From Opitutaceae bacterium (lineage in GTDB: Bacteria > Verrucomicrobiota > Verrucomicrobiia > Opitutales > Opitutaceae), in contig JAQTYQ010000002.1 in NCBI GenBank assembly GCA_028688225.1, forward strand, positions 186,001 to 250,000: 64,000 bases of DNA. Direction: 5' to 3'. The position numbers were made by a program, and so were the translations under genes. A model generated the notes under the pieces. That model saw only the letters and a list, made by a program, of their open reading frames with translations, made no database searches and was not told the origin of the DNA. Below, piece by piece: positions 27,140 to 36,799 of the stretch (position 1 is the stretch's first letter; every line of letters begins with the position of its first letter).

Positions 27140-28273
27140 ATGAAAATCGGAGTCAATTTGCTTTTTCTGCAGCCGCAAAGAAACCGCGGCACGTTCACCT
27201 ACGCTTACAATCTGCTCTGTGAGCTGGCAAAATTGACTGATGCAGAGCTGACCCTTTTTGTTACAAAAGACAATGGTCCGTTGTTCCAGGACTTTCCGGC
27301 CCGGCAGATCAAAGCGCCCATCTCTGGAAGGAACCGAGTCGTGCGCATTTTGTGCGAGCAGACGTGGCTGCCATACAGTGCAAAAAAAACGGGATGCGAG
27401 GTTCTGTTTTGTCCCGGCTACTTGGCCCCTCTGCGATCAACCGTTCCGGTGATTGTGGCGATTCCCGATACGCAATTCCGGGACATCCCGCAATGTTTTG
27501 GCATCGGATTCAGGCTGGCCTACAACATGATTGTGCCGTCGGCGGCGCGGCGCGCGGCGGCGGTGATCACGATCTCGGAATTTTCGAAGCAGCGGATCTT
27601 ACACCACTTGGCGCTCGATTCAGACCGCGTGTTCGTGACGCATTTGGCGCCGTTGCCGGTTGGAGAAAATACGGGTCCCGGAGACGAGGCGGATCTCAGG
27701 AAGCGGTATGGGTTGGGGAAACCACTCCTATTGAGTGTCTCAACTGCTTCGCCCCACAAGAACGTGGATAAACTGATCGATGCATTCATGGACTGGAGAA
27801 CGGCGACGAACAGTGATGCGGAGCTGGTGCTGGTCGGACAACATCAGGCTTGGTTCGAGGCACGATATCCGAATGCAAAAAGTTGTGGCGTCAGGTTGCT
27901 GGGTTTTGTTCCACTTGAAGATTTGGTGCGAATATACCGGGCAGCGGCGGCTTTCATCCTGGCATCCTCGTATGAAGGCTTCGGACTGCCGGTGCTGGAG
28001 GCGATGCAGTTTGGATTGCCGGTGGCATGTTCAAATTGTGCGAGCTTGCCGGAGGTCGGGGGAGCGGCGGCGTTGTATTTCAACCCTTTGGAGAAGAGCG
28101 AAGTGATCCGGGCAATAGACGCGGTGATGAACGATGAAGGTACACGTAAGATGCTTGTCGCGAGGATTCCTGAGAACCTGAAGCGTTTTTCCTGGAGCAA
28201 ATGTGCAGTGGAAACGTTTGCGGTTTGCCGCTCTGTGGCGAATCGAGGGGCGGAGCAGGCGACTGAAGGATGA
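27140..28273 (+). CDS. Glycosyltransferase family 4
   Basis: A 377-residue GT-B glycosyltransferase. The C-terminal half carries LLSVSTASPHKNVDKLIDAF and the donor-binding ASSYEGFGLPVLEAMQFGLPVACSN, with the E-x7-E pair, followed by GGAALYFNP. It is close to mannosyl/rhamnosyl-type GT4 enzymes, although the donor cannot be fixed. The gene has lower GC than its upstream neighbours. It lies 79 bases after the polymerase gene. Confidence 0.88.
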   Translation: MKIGVNLLFLQPQRNRGTFTYAYNLLCELAKLTDAELTLFVTKDNGPLFQDFPARQIKAPISGRNRVVRILCEQTWLPYSAKKTGCEVLFCPGYLAPLRSTVPVIVAIPDTQFRDIPQCFGIGFRLAYNMIVPSAARRAAAVITISEFSKQRILHHLALDSDRVFVTHLAPLPVGENTGPGDEADLRKRYGLGKPLLLSVSTASPHKNVDKLIDAFMDWRTATNSDAELVLVGQHQAWFEARYPNAKSCGVRLLGFVPLEDLVRIYRAAAAFILASSYEGFGLPVLEAMQFGLPVACSNCASLPEVGGAAALYFNPLEKSEVIRAIDAVMNDEGTRKMLVARIPENLKRFSWSKCAVETFAVCRSVANRGAEQATEG

Positions 28274-28396
28274 TTGCATTAGTGCCCCGATGGTGGGGGC
28301 GGGCCCATCAGCGATAAGCCATAGAAAGGCTGCGGGACTGGACGGAGACCCGGGTTCCTGCTTTTCCAGAGCCGGGCTACTGACATCTGAAGCGTT

Positions 28397-29572
28397 ATGC
28401 GAATTGCGATAGTATATGAATTCGGTCGTCGAGCTGACGATTGGATGACGAGTTCCCTGATCGAAGCGCTGCAAGAATTGCGACCCGACACCAGCGTGCA
28501 CTATATCCACGGAGTGCTCGGCGAATATCAACCGGGAGGATTTCGACCGCAGAGACTGGCCAATCTCGTGTGGGTCTATGTTGCGGCAGCCTGGGAAATG
28601 GCAGTGCGGCGGCCCGATTTTGTTTTTGTCAGGACCAGTCCCCCCGGCGCGCAGCTCTGGGTGGCATTGCTGGGCGCGTTGCTCCATATTCCCGCGGGGT
28701 GCTGGATGATGGATTATCACCCGGAGATTGAAGCGCGGGCGCTGGAAAGAATGAAGCTTGGTTGGATGGCCGGGTGGCTGCGTTCGATCGATGCAGTATT
28801 ACTACAGCATTTCTCAGTGATCGTGGCGCTGGATCACGCCATAGCCAACGTGTGCCGGCAACGCGCGCCAAAGGTACCCATTATCGTACATCCCACCTGG
28901 GGCGCGGATGCATCGGAGACATATTTCCCATATCAACGCCAATCTGGAGAAGATCGAGGCATGCGCCGCTTGGTGTATGCGGGCAACCTGGGGGTGACCC
29001 ATGACACGAGAGTGTTGGGTGAACTATTGAAGGCGCTCCGCTCAGGCGGAGAGGTGGAGCTTGTGGTGATCGGCGCTTCAAAAAGCGCCGAAAGAACTTT
29101 GGCGAGTTTATGTGCCAACGCGAAGGTGGTGACGAGAACGTTCCCGCGTCTGCCGTTCAGCCAGCTACGAGACGCGTTTGAGCAACTCGGAGTGGATATG
29201 GGCGTTGTTCTGCTGGCGGATGAGTCCGCCGGGTTGGTGTCGCCGAGCAAATTCGCCGCTTACTTGAAGTATGGTGTTCCGATGGTCTACATTGGGCCGG
29301 CCAACACGAACAGCCATGAAATCGTGACCCGGTTCGGCGCTGGATTCTGGCTGCGGAACAACAGCTCGTCGGAGGAGATCCAAGAGACGGCGCGCGCCAT
29401 CTGGCAGCAAGAAACTCTGTTGACCGCAGGCCGTCGCTTGCAGGATGCCGCGACCTACTTCGGCGGGTTCAATGGCAAAAGCCTCGTGCAGGAGCTGGCG
29501 GACTTCCTTCCGTTGCCGTTTTCCTCCCTCACGCGAATGAGTGACACGCGGGATGGGGGCGAATTCCATTAG
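28397..29572 (+). CDS. Glycosyltransferase, GT4-like
   Basis: A 391-residue protein with a GT-B layout. The N-terminal domain includes FVRTSPPGAQLWVALLGALLH and MMDYHPEIEARALERMK, and the C-terminal domain starts LVYAGNLGVTHDTRVLGELL. SPSKFAAYLKYGVPMVYIG stands at the donor-sugar site. The arrangement resembles WbuB/fucosyl-acetamido-type GT4 enzymes. The donor and acceptor are unknown. It is the last forward gene before the oppositely directed beta-helix gene, 10 bases from its 3' end. Confidence 0.75.
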   Translation: MRIAIVYEFGRRADDWMTSSLIEALQELRPDTSVHYIHGVLGEYQPGGFRPQRLANLVWVYVAAAWEMAVRRPDFVFVRTSPPGAQLWVALLGALLHIPAGCWMMDYHPEIEARALERMKLGWMAGWLRSIDAVLLQHFSVIVALDHAIANVCRQRAPKVPIIVHPTWGADASETYFPYQRQSGEDRGMRRLVYAGNLGVTHDTRVLGELLKALRSGGEVELVVIGASKSAERTLASLCANAKVVTRTFPRLPFSQLRDAFEQLGVDMGVVLLADESAGLVSPSKFAAYLKYGVPMVYIGPANTNSHEIVTRFGAGFWLRNNSSSEEIQETARAIWQQETLLTAGRRLQDAATYFGGFNGKSLVQELADFLPLPFSSLTRMSDTRDGGEFH

Positions 29573-29582
29573 CTTTAGATTC

Positions 29583-31385
29583 TCAGGGCTCGGATGCCTC
29601 GTAGAAGACGGTCGAAGTATCGCTTGAACTTGTGGACTTGATCAGGAATCCGCTGCCGGTGGTCTTGGCGGAAATGTAGACCGCGCCCGGCGTGCCGGCA
29701 GGCGTGAGACAAGAAAGCCGGATGTGGGTCCTTGCGGTCGTCGCGTGGTCCGAAACCCTAGCCATTCCGGCAATAAGCACCGCCGTGCCGGTGCGGATAG
29801 CGGTTGGTGCCGGCACTTGGTTGTTCATACCGGCTGCCAGGGTGTTGGGGGCAGAGGAGAAGTTGGGCAGGGGTGTCACCGTGCCGACAGCGTCAACCAC
29901 CGTCCGGTTGCCGTTGAACTCAAGCTCGTTGGCGTATCGCTGGAAAACCGGGATCGCGGTTGAAACTGGCGAAGTGATAAAAGCCGTTTTGTCTATATTG
30001 ATGCTTCCGTAAACGGATGTCGCGTAATTGGCCCTGATGTCACCAAACTTGCCGTTGTGTACTGAAAGATGCATCAAAAATGGACCAGGGGTGCCCCCAT
30101 AGGCGCCCACATCGAGGTACCCATTGGAGCCGTCCTCGACATTGTCCAATATCAGCTGCGTCGGCCCCAACTGATTGTCGATGGTGATAGTGCGGTTGCT
30201 CGCCAGTTGCGCCTCGATAAAGGAATTAAGGATGTAAACCTGTTTGGCCCCGTTGATATAAAGCACTCCGTCGGCATCATGGGCCGGATTGTATGCATTG
30301 TTCGATGCTGTGAGCTTGCAGCCGATGAAATAAATGCGGGCGATTTCATTGGCGCCTTGAAACGAACCTGCAGCATTTGCCGGCTCGATTACGATGCCGT
30401 TTTCATTATAACAGCCATCAGTCCGACAGCCGAAAAAAAAGATTTCAGATGCGACTCCCCAGCAATAACCGTTGACGCCATCCGTATAGGATTTGTCCAC
30501 GGTGATGCGGATGGCGTTGCGCCCATAGGTCGGCTTCCACCCCCCGACGCCTGTCGGCCCGGGTAGGACCACACCGGAGGGTACTTCCTGATTGCCGTGC
30601 AGCTCGCCGAGATTGTAACAATGAAGGATCAGGCTGTTCTGAATAAGCAAGCTTGGAAAGGAGGAGCCGGTGCAAGACCACAGGATATTTTCTAGTGTGG
30701 TGTTGCAGCACCAATTGAGCGTAAGGCATGGACCGTTCACCGAACCCAAACAGATGTCCTTGATCCGATGAGAGCCCGTAATCGTGGCTATATAGAGCCC
30801 ACCGGGTCCCCCGGCGTTGACCGGCTGGCCGGTCCAGACCATGCAACCAGTTGCTTCAGTTCCGGTGTGAAAAATGTAAGTCTCCTTGAGACCGTCTCCA
30901 AGGAAAGTGAGGGATTTGGGAGCCGCCAGGGTGTCAGTAATCTGAATCGTAGTTCCGACTGCGTAAACGCCCCGCGGAAAATAGACCGTTCCGTTTGTCC
31001 GAGCCGCCGTAATCGTGGCCATGATCACGGTATAATCGTCATGGATCCCATCGCCATAAGCGCCGAACCACCGCACGTTGATCGGGCCGGAAAACAAGCG
31101 CAGCCACCGGCCCGGCCCGATTGCCGGATGAATCACTGTACCGCCATTGTCTGGCGCGCCTGACGCCGGATCATAATAGAAAGCGCCCCCGCCCCCATCG
31201 CCCGCGGCGTTGTAGCCGAGTACGTCAGCCTTGCAGCCGGTGATCAAACCGGACACCGGCACCGCCTTGAGCGCAGCAATGGTCGAGACAATGATCGAAG
31301 CGCTCGAAGTGGCTCCGTCTGTTGAGGCGGCCGAAGACATCAGCGGCAGAAAGCCAAATGTGAATATCGCGAGGAAGTGTTTCAT
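29583..31385 (-). CDS. Secreted right-handed beta-helix protein (pectate-lyase-3/tailspike-like)
   Basis: A 600-residue protein with a signal peptide (MKHFLAIFTFGFLPLMSSA-A). It then has INVRWFGAYGDGIHDDYTVIMATITAA and GTVYFPRGVYAVG, the start of pectate-lyase-superfamily beta helices also used in phage tailspikes and polysaccharide lyases. Many short strands with asparagine and glycine turns follow (residues 150-480), and a separate C-terminal domain (about 500-600) ends in a beta-rich trimer-type tail. It is the only gene on the minus strand within the glycan locus. A role in trimming the exported polysaccharide is likely, but no catalytic residues can be assigned. Confidence 0.75.
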   Translation of the reverse strand: MKHFLAIFTFGFLPLMSSAASTDGATSSASIIVSTIAALKAVPVSGLITGCKADVLGYNAAGDGGGGAFYYDPASGAPDNGGTVIHPAIGPGRWLRLFSGPINVRWFGAYGDGIHDDYTVIMATITAARTNGTVYFPRGVYAVGTTIQITDTLAAPKSLTFLGDGLKETYIFHTGTEATGCMVWTGQPVNAGGPGGLYIATITGSHRIKDICLGSVNGPCLTLNWCCNTTLENILWSCTGSSFPSLLIQNSLILHCYNLGELHGNQEVPSGVVLPGPTGVGGWKPTYGRNAIRITVDKSYTDGVNGYCWGVASEIFFFGCRTDGCYNENGIVIEPANAAGSFQGANEIARIYFIGCKLTASNNAYNPAHDADGVLYINGAKQVYILNSFIEAQLASNRTITIDNQLGPTQLILDNVEDGSNGYLDVGAYGGTPGPFLMHLSVHNGKFGDIRANYATSVYGSINIDKTAFITSPVSTAIPVFQRYANELEFNGNRTVVDAVGTVTPLPNFSSAPNTLAAGMNNQVPAPTAIRTGTAVLIAGMARVSDHATTARTHIRLSCLTPAGTPGAVYISAKTTGSGFLIKSTSSSDTSTVFYEASEP

Positions 31386-31787
31386 AGGAGGTTTATGCAG
31401 ATGACTCTATTGGTCGTGGAATCGTAGTCGTCCGATCGAATGGCATGCAAGTTATCAACGAAATCAGCATCGCTGCAGTGCCGGATGATCCCTCGGCTTT
31501 CGCCGCTGTGCAGACAACGCTCACCGATTCACCGGAGAGACGTCGGGAGACCAGTGTGCAGGCGGGACAACCCGCCGAGCGGGATATTATCCGCGGGGAA
31601 CAGGCGGCAGAATTCGTGGAGTTACTGCCAAGGACGCAGGCGGGCCGCTGAAAGAGGCGTGCGTTGGCCGCAAAGGGGTTTTTGATTGCCAAGGGAGGAT
31701 GTATGGAATGGCTTTTGACCTCGTGTTAAAGAGGGATTCCAGCAGACTCGTAACCCCCAGAAGCGATTGTCGTGCAATACTGCCAAA
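31386..31787. other. Intergenic region, one doubtful small ORF
   Basis: About 400 bases between the divergent beta-helix and PglD-like genes. A 68-codon forward frame at 31445-31651 starts MQVINEISIAAVPDDPSAF and has a plausible mixed composition, but no family or ribosome-binding site was recognised. The remainder shows nothing clear. Promoters for both flanking genes should be here. Confidence 0.35.
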
Positions 31788-32438
31788 GTGAAACGTCTGA
31801 TCATAATTGGCGCGGGAGGTTTCGGCCGCGAAGTGCTCTCCTGGTCAACCACGGGCCAGCCGCCTTGGCAGATCAAAGGGTTCCTTGACGACGACCCAAG
31901 AGCGCTGGCGGACAGGTCGCTCGGGGTCCCGATGCTTGGGTCGATTGACGGCTATGAGCCGGTCGAGGAGGACGTGTTTCTGTGCGCCATAGGTCAACCG
32001 GCACTGCGCCGCTCGACCTTTGACAAAATCCATGCCCGTGGAGGGCGTTTCGCGACGCTGGTGCACCCGACAGCCGTCGTGGCGGATCGCGCCAAGCTCG
32101 AGGAAGGGGTGATCATCTGTCCCTTCGCGTTGGTCTCGGTGGATGCACGGGTCGAAGCGGGCGCGGTGATCTATTATCACAGCAGCGTCGATCATGACGC
32201 CGTGGTCGGGCGGTGGTGCCAGGTTTCCGGACATTGCGACATCACCGGTGCGGCCACCCTTGGCACGGAGGTGTTTTTAGGAAGCCATGCCGCAATCATG
32301 CCTGGCGTGCACGTGGGAGACCGCGCGGTGGTTGGGGCGGGGGCAGTCGTGATTGCCGACGTCAAACCCGGGACCACCGTGATCGGCGTCCCCGCGCGTG
32401 AGCGCCAGGATCCGTCCCGGCACCGAACGTCCCGCTGA
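31788..32438 (+). CDS. PglD/NeuD-family sugar O/N-acetyltransferase
   Basis: A 216-residue protein. The N-terminal half is a small Rossmann-like domain (KRLIIIGAGGFGREVL) and the C-terminal half a left-handed beta helix of hexapeptides with the catalytic histidine region HSSVDHDAVVG (about residue 134). PglD N-acetylates the 4-amino group of UDP-4-amino-sugar to give UDP-diacetylbacillosamine. With the PglE-like, PglC-like and PglF-like genes downstream, the full pathway is in the window. GTG 31788 is used as start; TTG 31767 would add seven residues. Confidence 0.85.
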   Translation: MKRLIIIGAGGFGREVLSWSTTGQPPWQIKGFLDDDPRALADRSLGVPMLGSIDGYEPVEEDVFLCAIGQPALRRSTFDKIHARGGRFATLVHPTAVVADRAKLEEGVIICPFALVSVDARVEAGAVIYYHSSVDHDAVVGRWCQVSGHCDITGAATLGTEVFLGSHAAIMPGVHVGDRAVVGAGAVVIADVKPGTTVIGVPARERQDPSRHRTSR

Positions 32439-32449
32439 GTGAGAAACCG

Positions 32450-33586
32450 ATGAACAGGGGTCGCATATATCTCTCATCGCCGCACATGAGCGGGGAGGAA
32501 ATCGAGCTGGTGCGGGAGACATTCGCCAGCAACTGGATCGCTCCGCTTGGCCCGAATGTGGACGCGTTTGAGCAGGAATTTGCCGCCCGCGTGCAAACGA
32601 AGCATGCCGTGGCACTGTCTTCTGGGACCGCCGCGCTCCATCTGGCCCTGCGCGGATTGAACCTGCAGCCGGGGGATGAGGTCATCTGCTCCTCGCTGAC
32701 ATTTTCTGCCAGCGTGAACCCCGTCCTCTACGAACGCGCCACACCTGTCTTTGTGGATAGTGAGGAGAGTTCCTGGAACATGGATCCGGCGTTGCTGGCG
32801 GAGGCAGTCAGTGCGGGAATCAAGCGCGGGAAAAAACCCAGAGCGGTCATTCTCGTGCATCTCTACGGTCAAAGTGCCGACATCGATCCGATTGCCGCGG
32901 TATGTGCAAGGCAGGGAATCCCGCTGATCGAGGACGCGGCCGAAGCGCTGGGTGCGACCTACAAGGGGCGGGCTCCAGGCACGTTTGGTGATTGCGGCAT
33001 CTACTCTTTCAACGGGAACAAAATCATCACCACTTCAGGGGGGGGCATGTTGGGGTCGGACAACAAAGCTTTGATCGACAAGGCACGGTTTTGGGCCACC
33101 CAGGCCCGTGACCCGGCACCGCACTACGAGCATTCGGAGGTAGGCTTCAATTATCGGATGAGCAATGTACTGGCGGCCATCGGCCGCGGCCAGCTACGGG
33201 TTCTGGGAGACCGTGTTAATGCCCGGCGGCGCAATTGCGCCTACTACCAGAAAGCGTTTAAGGATCTCCCCGGGGTCGCGTTCATGCCGGAGGCGGATTA
33301 CGGGCGGAGCACGCGCTGGCTGACCTGCCTCACGATCGATCCCACTATTGCAGAAACCAACCGAGAAAAAGTCCGGTTGGCCTTGGAACGCGAGAACATC
33401 GAGGCCCGCCCGGTGTGGAAACCAATGCATTTGCAGCCCATCTTCAAGGATTGTCTCTGTTTTGGTGGCGGAGTTTCCTCCCGGTTGTTCGAAAACGGGC
33501 TTTGCCTGCCCTCGGGATCAAACCTGTCCAGCAAGGATTTGGACAGAGTCATAAAAGTATTCCGGAGATCCTTCATAAGTACTTGA
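32450..33586 (+). CDS. DegT/DnrJ aminotransferase, PglE-like
   Basis: A 378-residue PLP aminotransferase. It has LSSGTAALHLALRGL, IEDAAEALGATYKGRAPGTFG and the Schiff-base lysine in YSFNGNKIITTSGGGML (about residue 189). The opening IYLSSPHMSGEEIELVRETFASNWIAPLG is typical of PglE and related UDP-4-keto-sugar transaminases. It lies 11 bases after the PglD-like gene and one base before the PglC-like gene, the usual pgl partners. It would make UDP-4-amino-4,6-dideoxy-GlcNAc. Confidence 0.88.
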   Translation: MNRGRIYLSSPHMSGEEIELVRETFASNWIAPLGPNVDAFEQEFAARVQTKHAVALSSGTAALHLALRGLNLQPGDEVICSSLTFSASVNPVLYERATPVFVDSEESSWNMDPALLAEAVSAGIKRGKKPRAVILVHLYGQSADIDPIAAVCARQGIPLIEDAAEALGATYKGRAPGTFGDCGIYSFNGNKIITTSGGGMLGSDNKALIDKARFWATQARDPAPHYEHSEVGFNYRMSNVLAAIGRGQLRVLGDRVNARRRNCAYYQKAFKDLPGVAFMPEADYGRSTRWLTCLTIDPTIAETNREKVRLALERENIEARPVWKPMHLQPIFKDCLCFGGGVSSRLFENGLCLPSGSNLSSKDLDRVIKVFRRSFIST

Positions 33587-33587
33587 T

Positions 33588-34235
33588 ATGGGCAGAATCT
33601 GGTTCAAGCGGGTCTTTGACCTAATCATGGTAATCCTGTTGGCCCCGCTCTGGCTGCCGCTGTTTTTGGTCATCGCGCTGCTCGTGCGCATTAAATTGGG
33701 CTCCCCGGTTTTATTTCGTCAGGAACGCCCAGGGCTTCACGAAGAAATCTTCGAGCTCGTCAAGTTTCGGACCATGACTGCCCAGCGGGATGCCGGCGGA
33801 AAATTGCTGCCGGATGCCGCCCGCCTAACTCCTTTTAGCGGATGGCTGCGTTCGACCTCGCTGGACGAGTTGCCGGAGCTGATCAATGTATTGCGGGGAG
33901 AGATGAGTTTAGTCGGACCACGGCCTTTGCTGGTACAATACCTCCCACGCTACAACGCCCAGCAGCGCCGCCGGCATGAAGTGCCACCAGGTCTCACCGG
34001 TTGGGCCCAGGTCAAAGGGCGCAACACCTTGTCATGGGAAGAGAAGTTTGCCTTGGACGTTTGGTACGTGGAGAATCATCACTTCTGGCTGGATTTGCAG
34101 ATACTTGCATTCACGGTCTTTCAGGTCGCCACGCGAAGCGGCATTTCTGCTCCAGGGGACGCGACGATGCCCGAATTCTCTCCGACGGGAATCTCGAAGG
34201 AGGTCGTCCCTGACCGGGGCAAAGGTCCCTCATGA
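33588..34235 (+). CDS. PglC-like phosphoglycosyl transferase
   Basis: A 215-residue monotopic sugar-phosphate transferase of the small PglC type. It has a single re-entrant N-terminal hydrophobic helix (FDLIMVILLAPLWLPLFLVIALLV), then KFRTMT, the catalytic DELPELINVLRGEMSLVGPRPLL (about residues 90-112) and PGLTGWAQVKGRN. It moves a sugar phosphate from a UDP-sugar to undecaprenyl phosphate, starting the repeat unit. Given its neighbours, diacetylbacillosamine phosphate is the likely first sugar. Confidence 0.9.
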   Translation: MGRIWFKRVFDLIMVILLAPLWLPLFLVIALLVRIKLGSPVLFRQERPGLHEEIFELVKFRTMTAQRDAGGKLLPDAARLTPFSGWLRSTSLDELPELINVLRGEMSLVGPRPLLVQYLPRYNAQQRRRHEVPPGLTGWAQVKGRNTLSWEEKFALDVWYVENHHFWLDLQILAFTVFQVATRSGISAPGDATMPEFSPTGISKEVVPDRGKGPS

Positions 34236-34526
34236 AGACCATTTAGGTGCTCCTCGCGGGCAGAGAAATATCTAGACAGATAAAACACACCTGTTGCGCC
34301 ATCGTTCACCTGTTAATTATCATGTCTCAACTCTGACCATTCCTCTTGATGTGCTCGAATGAATCACCGTCAGACTTATTTCCCCCAGAAAGCACGAGCG
34401 GTGCGGCTCGCGGTGCCGACTGCCGTAATAATGACCAATCGGTGAAAATTGTCGAACCGGCCAAGATCATCAAAGGCGATGGGTTGTCACACCGGGGCGG
34501 GAAGCAATATCACTAATGCCATTCCC
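34236..34526. other. Intergenic region, nothing recognised
   Basis: About 290 bases of lower GC between the PglC-like gene and the GDP-mannose dehydratase gene. No gene, repeat or convincing terminator was seen. A promoter for the dehydratase gene may be here, since the spacing breaks the otherwise tight gene packing. Confidence 0.4.
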
Positions 34527-35615
34527 ATGCCCGCCCAAACGCCCACCACACCTGCAACTGACAGCCGGACTCACCGAAGCGCGTTCATCACCGGGATCAC
34601 CGGCCAGGACGGGTCTTATCTCACGGAGCACTTGCTGGCCCAAGGATACACCGTGCACGGTCTCGTCCGACGGGCGAGCATGTTCAACCGTTCCCGCATC
34701 GATAAGATCCGGGCCAGGCAGGAATATCCCGCGGACCAGCTGGTGCTGCATTATGGCGACCTGAGCGACCTGACCTCGGTACGTCGGCTACTGCGGCAGA
34801 TCTCCCCGCGAGAAGTATATCATCTGGCCGGCCAGAGCCATGTCGGGCTCAGTTTCGAGATCCCTGAAGTCACCTGTCATGAAATCGGCATGGCCACCCT
34901 CGGGCTCCTGGAGGCACTGCGCGACCTCGATTATCCCGTGCGGTTTTATCACGCTGCCAGCTCGGAGATTTTCGGGTCTCCGGTGGTCAGCCCGCAGACG
35001 GAGAACTCTCCTTTCAATCCCGTCAACCCTTACGGTTGCGCCAAGGCGTTCGCCACCCAACTTTGCCGAGTCTACCGCCGGGCATATGGGATATTTTCCT
35101 GCAGTGGCATTGCCTATAACCATGAGTCTCCGCGCCGCGGCGAAAATTTTGTAACCCGAAAGATCACGCTCGGTGCCACTCGGATCAGGCATGGCCGGCA
35201 GGCGGTGCTGCATCTCGGTAATCTCGAGGCCAAGCGCGACTGGGGATACGCCCCGGAATATGTCGTGGCCATGTGGCGGATGCTCCAATTGGAATCTCCG
35301 GAGGACTTTGTGCTCGCCACCGGCCGGGCATGCTCGATTCGGGAATTCGTCGCCGCGGCGTTCGCCGAGAACGGTCTTGAACTGGCCTTCGAGGGCAGGG
35401 GGGTGGAGGAGATCGCACGAAGGAAAGACACCGGTGAAGTCGTCGTAAAAGTGGATTCCCGTTATTTCCGGCCGATTGAATCTTCCGAGCTGGTCGGTGA
35501 CGCATCGCTCGCGAGAAAAAGTCTTGGTTGGGCGCCCCAGACAATCGGAACCGATGTCGCCAGTCTAATGGCCCGGGCAGAGAGCGAACAGGTGCGGCTT
35601 GAACAAGCAGGGTGA
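34527..35615 (+). CDS. gmd: GDP-mannose 4,6-dehydratase
   Basis: A protein of about 362 residues. It begins with the NADP site SAFITGITGQDGSYLTEHL and has the GMD-specific loop LVRRASMFNRSRIDKI, ASSEIFG, the catalytic YxxxK as YGCAK in NPYGCAKAFATQL, and NHESPRRGENFVTRKI. It makes GDP-4-keto-6-deoxy-mannose, the precursor of GDP-fucose, rhamnose or perosamine. No partner reductase or epimerase follows, because the downstream DNA is occupied by IS630 and IS3. The aminotransferase at 22972 could use its product. ATG 34527 is chosen. Confidence 0.9.
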   Translation: MPAQTPTTPATDSRTHRSAFITGITGQDGSYLTEHLLAQGYTVHGLVRRASMFNRSRIDKIRARQEYPADQLVLHYGDLSDLTSVRRLLRQISPREVYHLAGQSHVGLSFEIPEVTCHEIGMATLGLLEALRDLDYPVRFYHAASSEIFGSPVVSPQTENSPFNPVNPYGCAKAFATQLCRVYRRAYGIFSCSGIAYNHESPRRGENFVTRKITLGATRIRHGRQAVLHLGNLEAKRDWGYAPEYVVAMWRMLQLESPEDFVLATGRACSIREFVAAAFAENGLELAFEGRGVEEIARRKDTGEVVVKVDSRYFRPIESSELVGDASLARKSLGWAPQTIGTDVASLMARAESEQVRLEQAG

Positions 35616-35657
35616 TTTTTCCTAGTCTGCTCAGGGTTCATCCATTATGGGTGACAT

Positions 35658-36764
35658 CTAGTGTTGTGTTCCGGAGATAACTTTTGAAAGTCGCTCGATC
35701 TTGCCGAGGATGGAGTCGGCGGTGGCAGTCCACTGGAACGGACCAGCATGGCGGTTGTGGTGTTTGACGTAGGCATCGATGCGCTGGACCAGTTCCTTGA
35801 CGTTGCGGAAGGAGCCCCGCCGGATGGATTGTTGGGTAATGAGGCCAAACCAGCGTTCGACCTGGTTGAGCCAGGAGGAATAGGTCGGAGTATAGTGGAG
35901 GTGGTAGCGTGGATGGGCCGCCAGCCAGGCGCGCACCTTGGGGTGCTTGTGCGTGGCGTAGTTGTCGATGATCAGATGGAGATCGAGGGCCAGCGGCATG
36001 TGCTCGTCGAGGTGCCGCAGAAAGGAGAGGAACTCCTGATGGCGGTGCCGTGGCTTGCACTGGGTGATGACCTTGCCGCTTTGCACGTCGAGCGCAGCAA
36101 ACAGCGTGGTGGTGCCGTGGCGTACATAGTCGTGGGTGACGCCTTCCACGTAGCCCAAGCCCATCGGCAGAACCGGTTGCGTGCGCTCCAGCGCTTGAAT
36201 CTGGCTCTTCTCATCGACGCTCAGGACCAGCGCGTTGTCCGGCGGGTTGAGGTAGAGCCCCACAATGTCGCGCACCTTTTCGACGAAAAATGCGTCCGTG
36301 GACAACTTGAACGATTTGCTGCGATGCGGCTGCAGACCGAACAAGGCGAAGTAACGCTGCACGGTGCTTTTCGAAACGCCGGTCTCCCGGGCCACACTCC
36401 GGACGCTCCAATGGGTCGCGTGCTTGGGCTGCTGCTGAAGAACTTTCTTGAGCAAACCGGCGACCTTGTCGTCGTCGTGCGTGCGGGGACGACCGGACTT
36501 GGGTAAATCCTGAAGCCCGGCCAACCGGTCCGCGCTGAAGCGCTTCCGCCAATACGCCACGCTTGGAGTCGAGACCTTGAGTTGCCTCGCGATCGCCTGG
36601 TTGCTCTCGCCCTTCGCTGACCGGAGAATCCCACGCGCGCGCCGGACGATGCCGGCGGGCAATGTGCGCGCGCCGCTCATCTGCTCAAGCTGCGCCTGCT
36701 CTTCGGAGCTCAGATTTAGTTCAAATTTCCGTGGCCGGCCTCTTTTCATCAGAGGCAAGACCAC
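35658..36764 (-). CDS. IS630-family transposase
   Basis: A 368-residue protein. The N-terminal half has two helix-turn-helix modules (NQAIARQLKVSTPSVAYWRKRF and WSVRSVARETGVSKSTVQRYF). The C-terminal DDE domain shows LVLSVDEKSQIQALER (first D, about residue 186), LHLIIDNYATHKHPKV (second D) and YTPTYSSWLNQVERWF (E). The frame is intact, so the copy may be active. The stop codon reaches into the terminal repeat. Confidence 0.92.
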   Translation of the reverse strand: MVLPLMKRGRPRKFELNLSSEEQAQLEQMSGARTLPAGIVRRARGILRSAKGESNQAIARQLKVSTPSVAYWRKRFSADRLAGLQDLPKSGRPRTHDDDKVAGLLKKVLQQQPKHATHWSVRSVARETGVSKSTVQRYFALFGLQPHRSKSFKLSTDAFFVEKVRDIVGLYLNPPDNALVLSVDEKSQIQALERTQPVLPMGLGYVEGVTHDYVRHGTTTLFAALDVQSGKVITQCKPRHRHQEFLSFLRHLDEHMPLALDLHLIIDNYATHKHPKVRAWLAAHPRYHLHYTPTYSSWLNQVERWFGLITQQSIRRGSFRNVKELVQRIDAYVKHHNRHAGPFQWTATADSILGKIERLSKVISGTQH

Positions 36765-36799
36765 AGCTATTTAGATATGTTTCTTACGGGACACAACAC
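35661..36799 (-). mobile_element. IS630-family insertion sequence
   Basis: The ends are GTGTTGTGTTCCGG (from 35661) and the inverse CGGGACACAACAC (to 36799), each next to a TA dinucleotide (35659-35660 and 36800-36801), the usual IS630/Tc1-like target duplication. The element is 1,139 bases and holds one intact transposase gene on the minus strand. It sits just after the GDP-mannose dehydratase gene. Confidence 0.88.

Noticed and set aside
31393-31692. 99-codon minus-strand frame between the beta-helix and PglD genes
   Set aside because: No family features, high serine/threonine/alanine content, and no ribosome-binding site in view.
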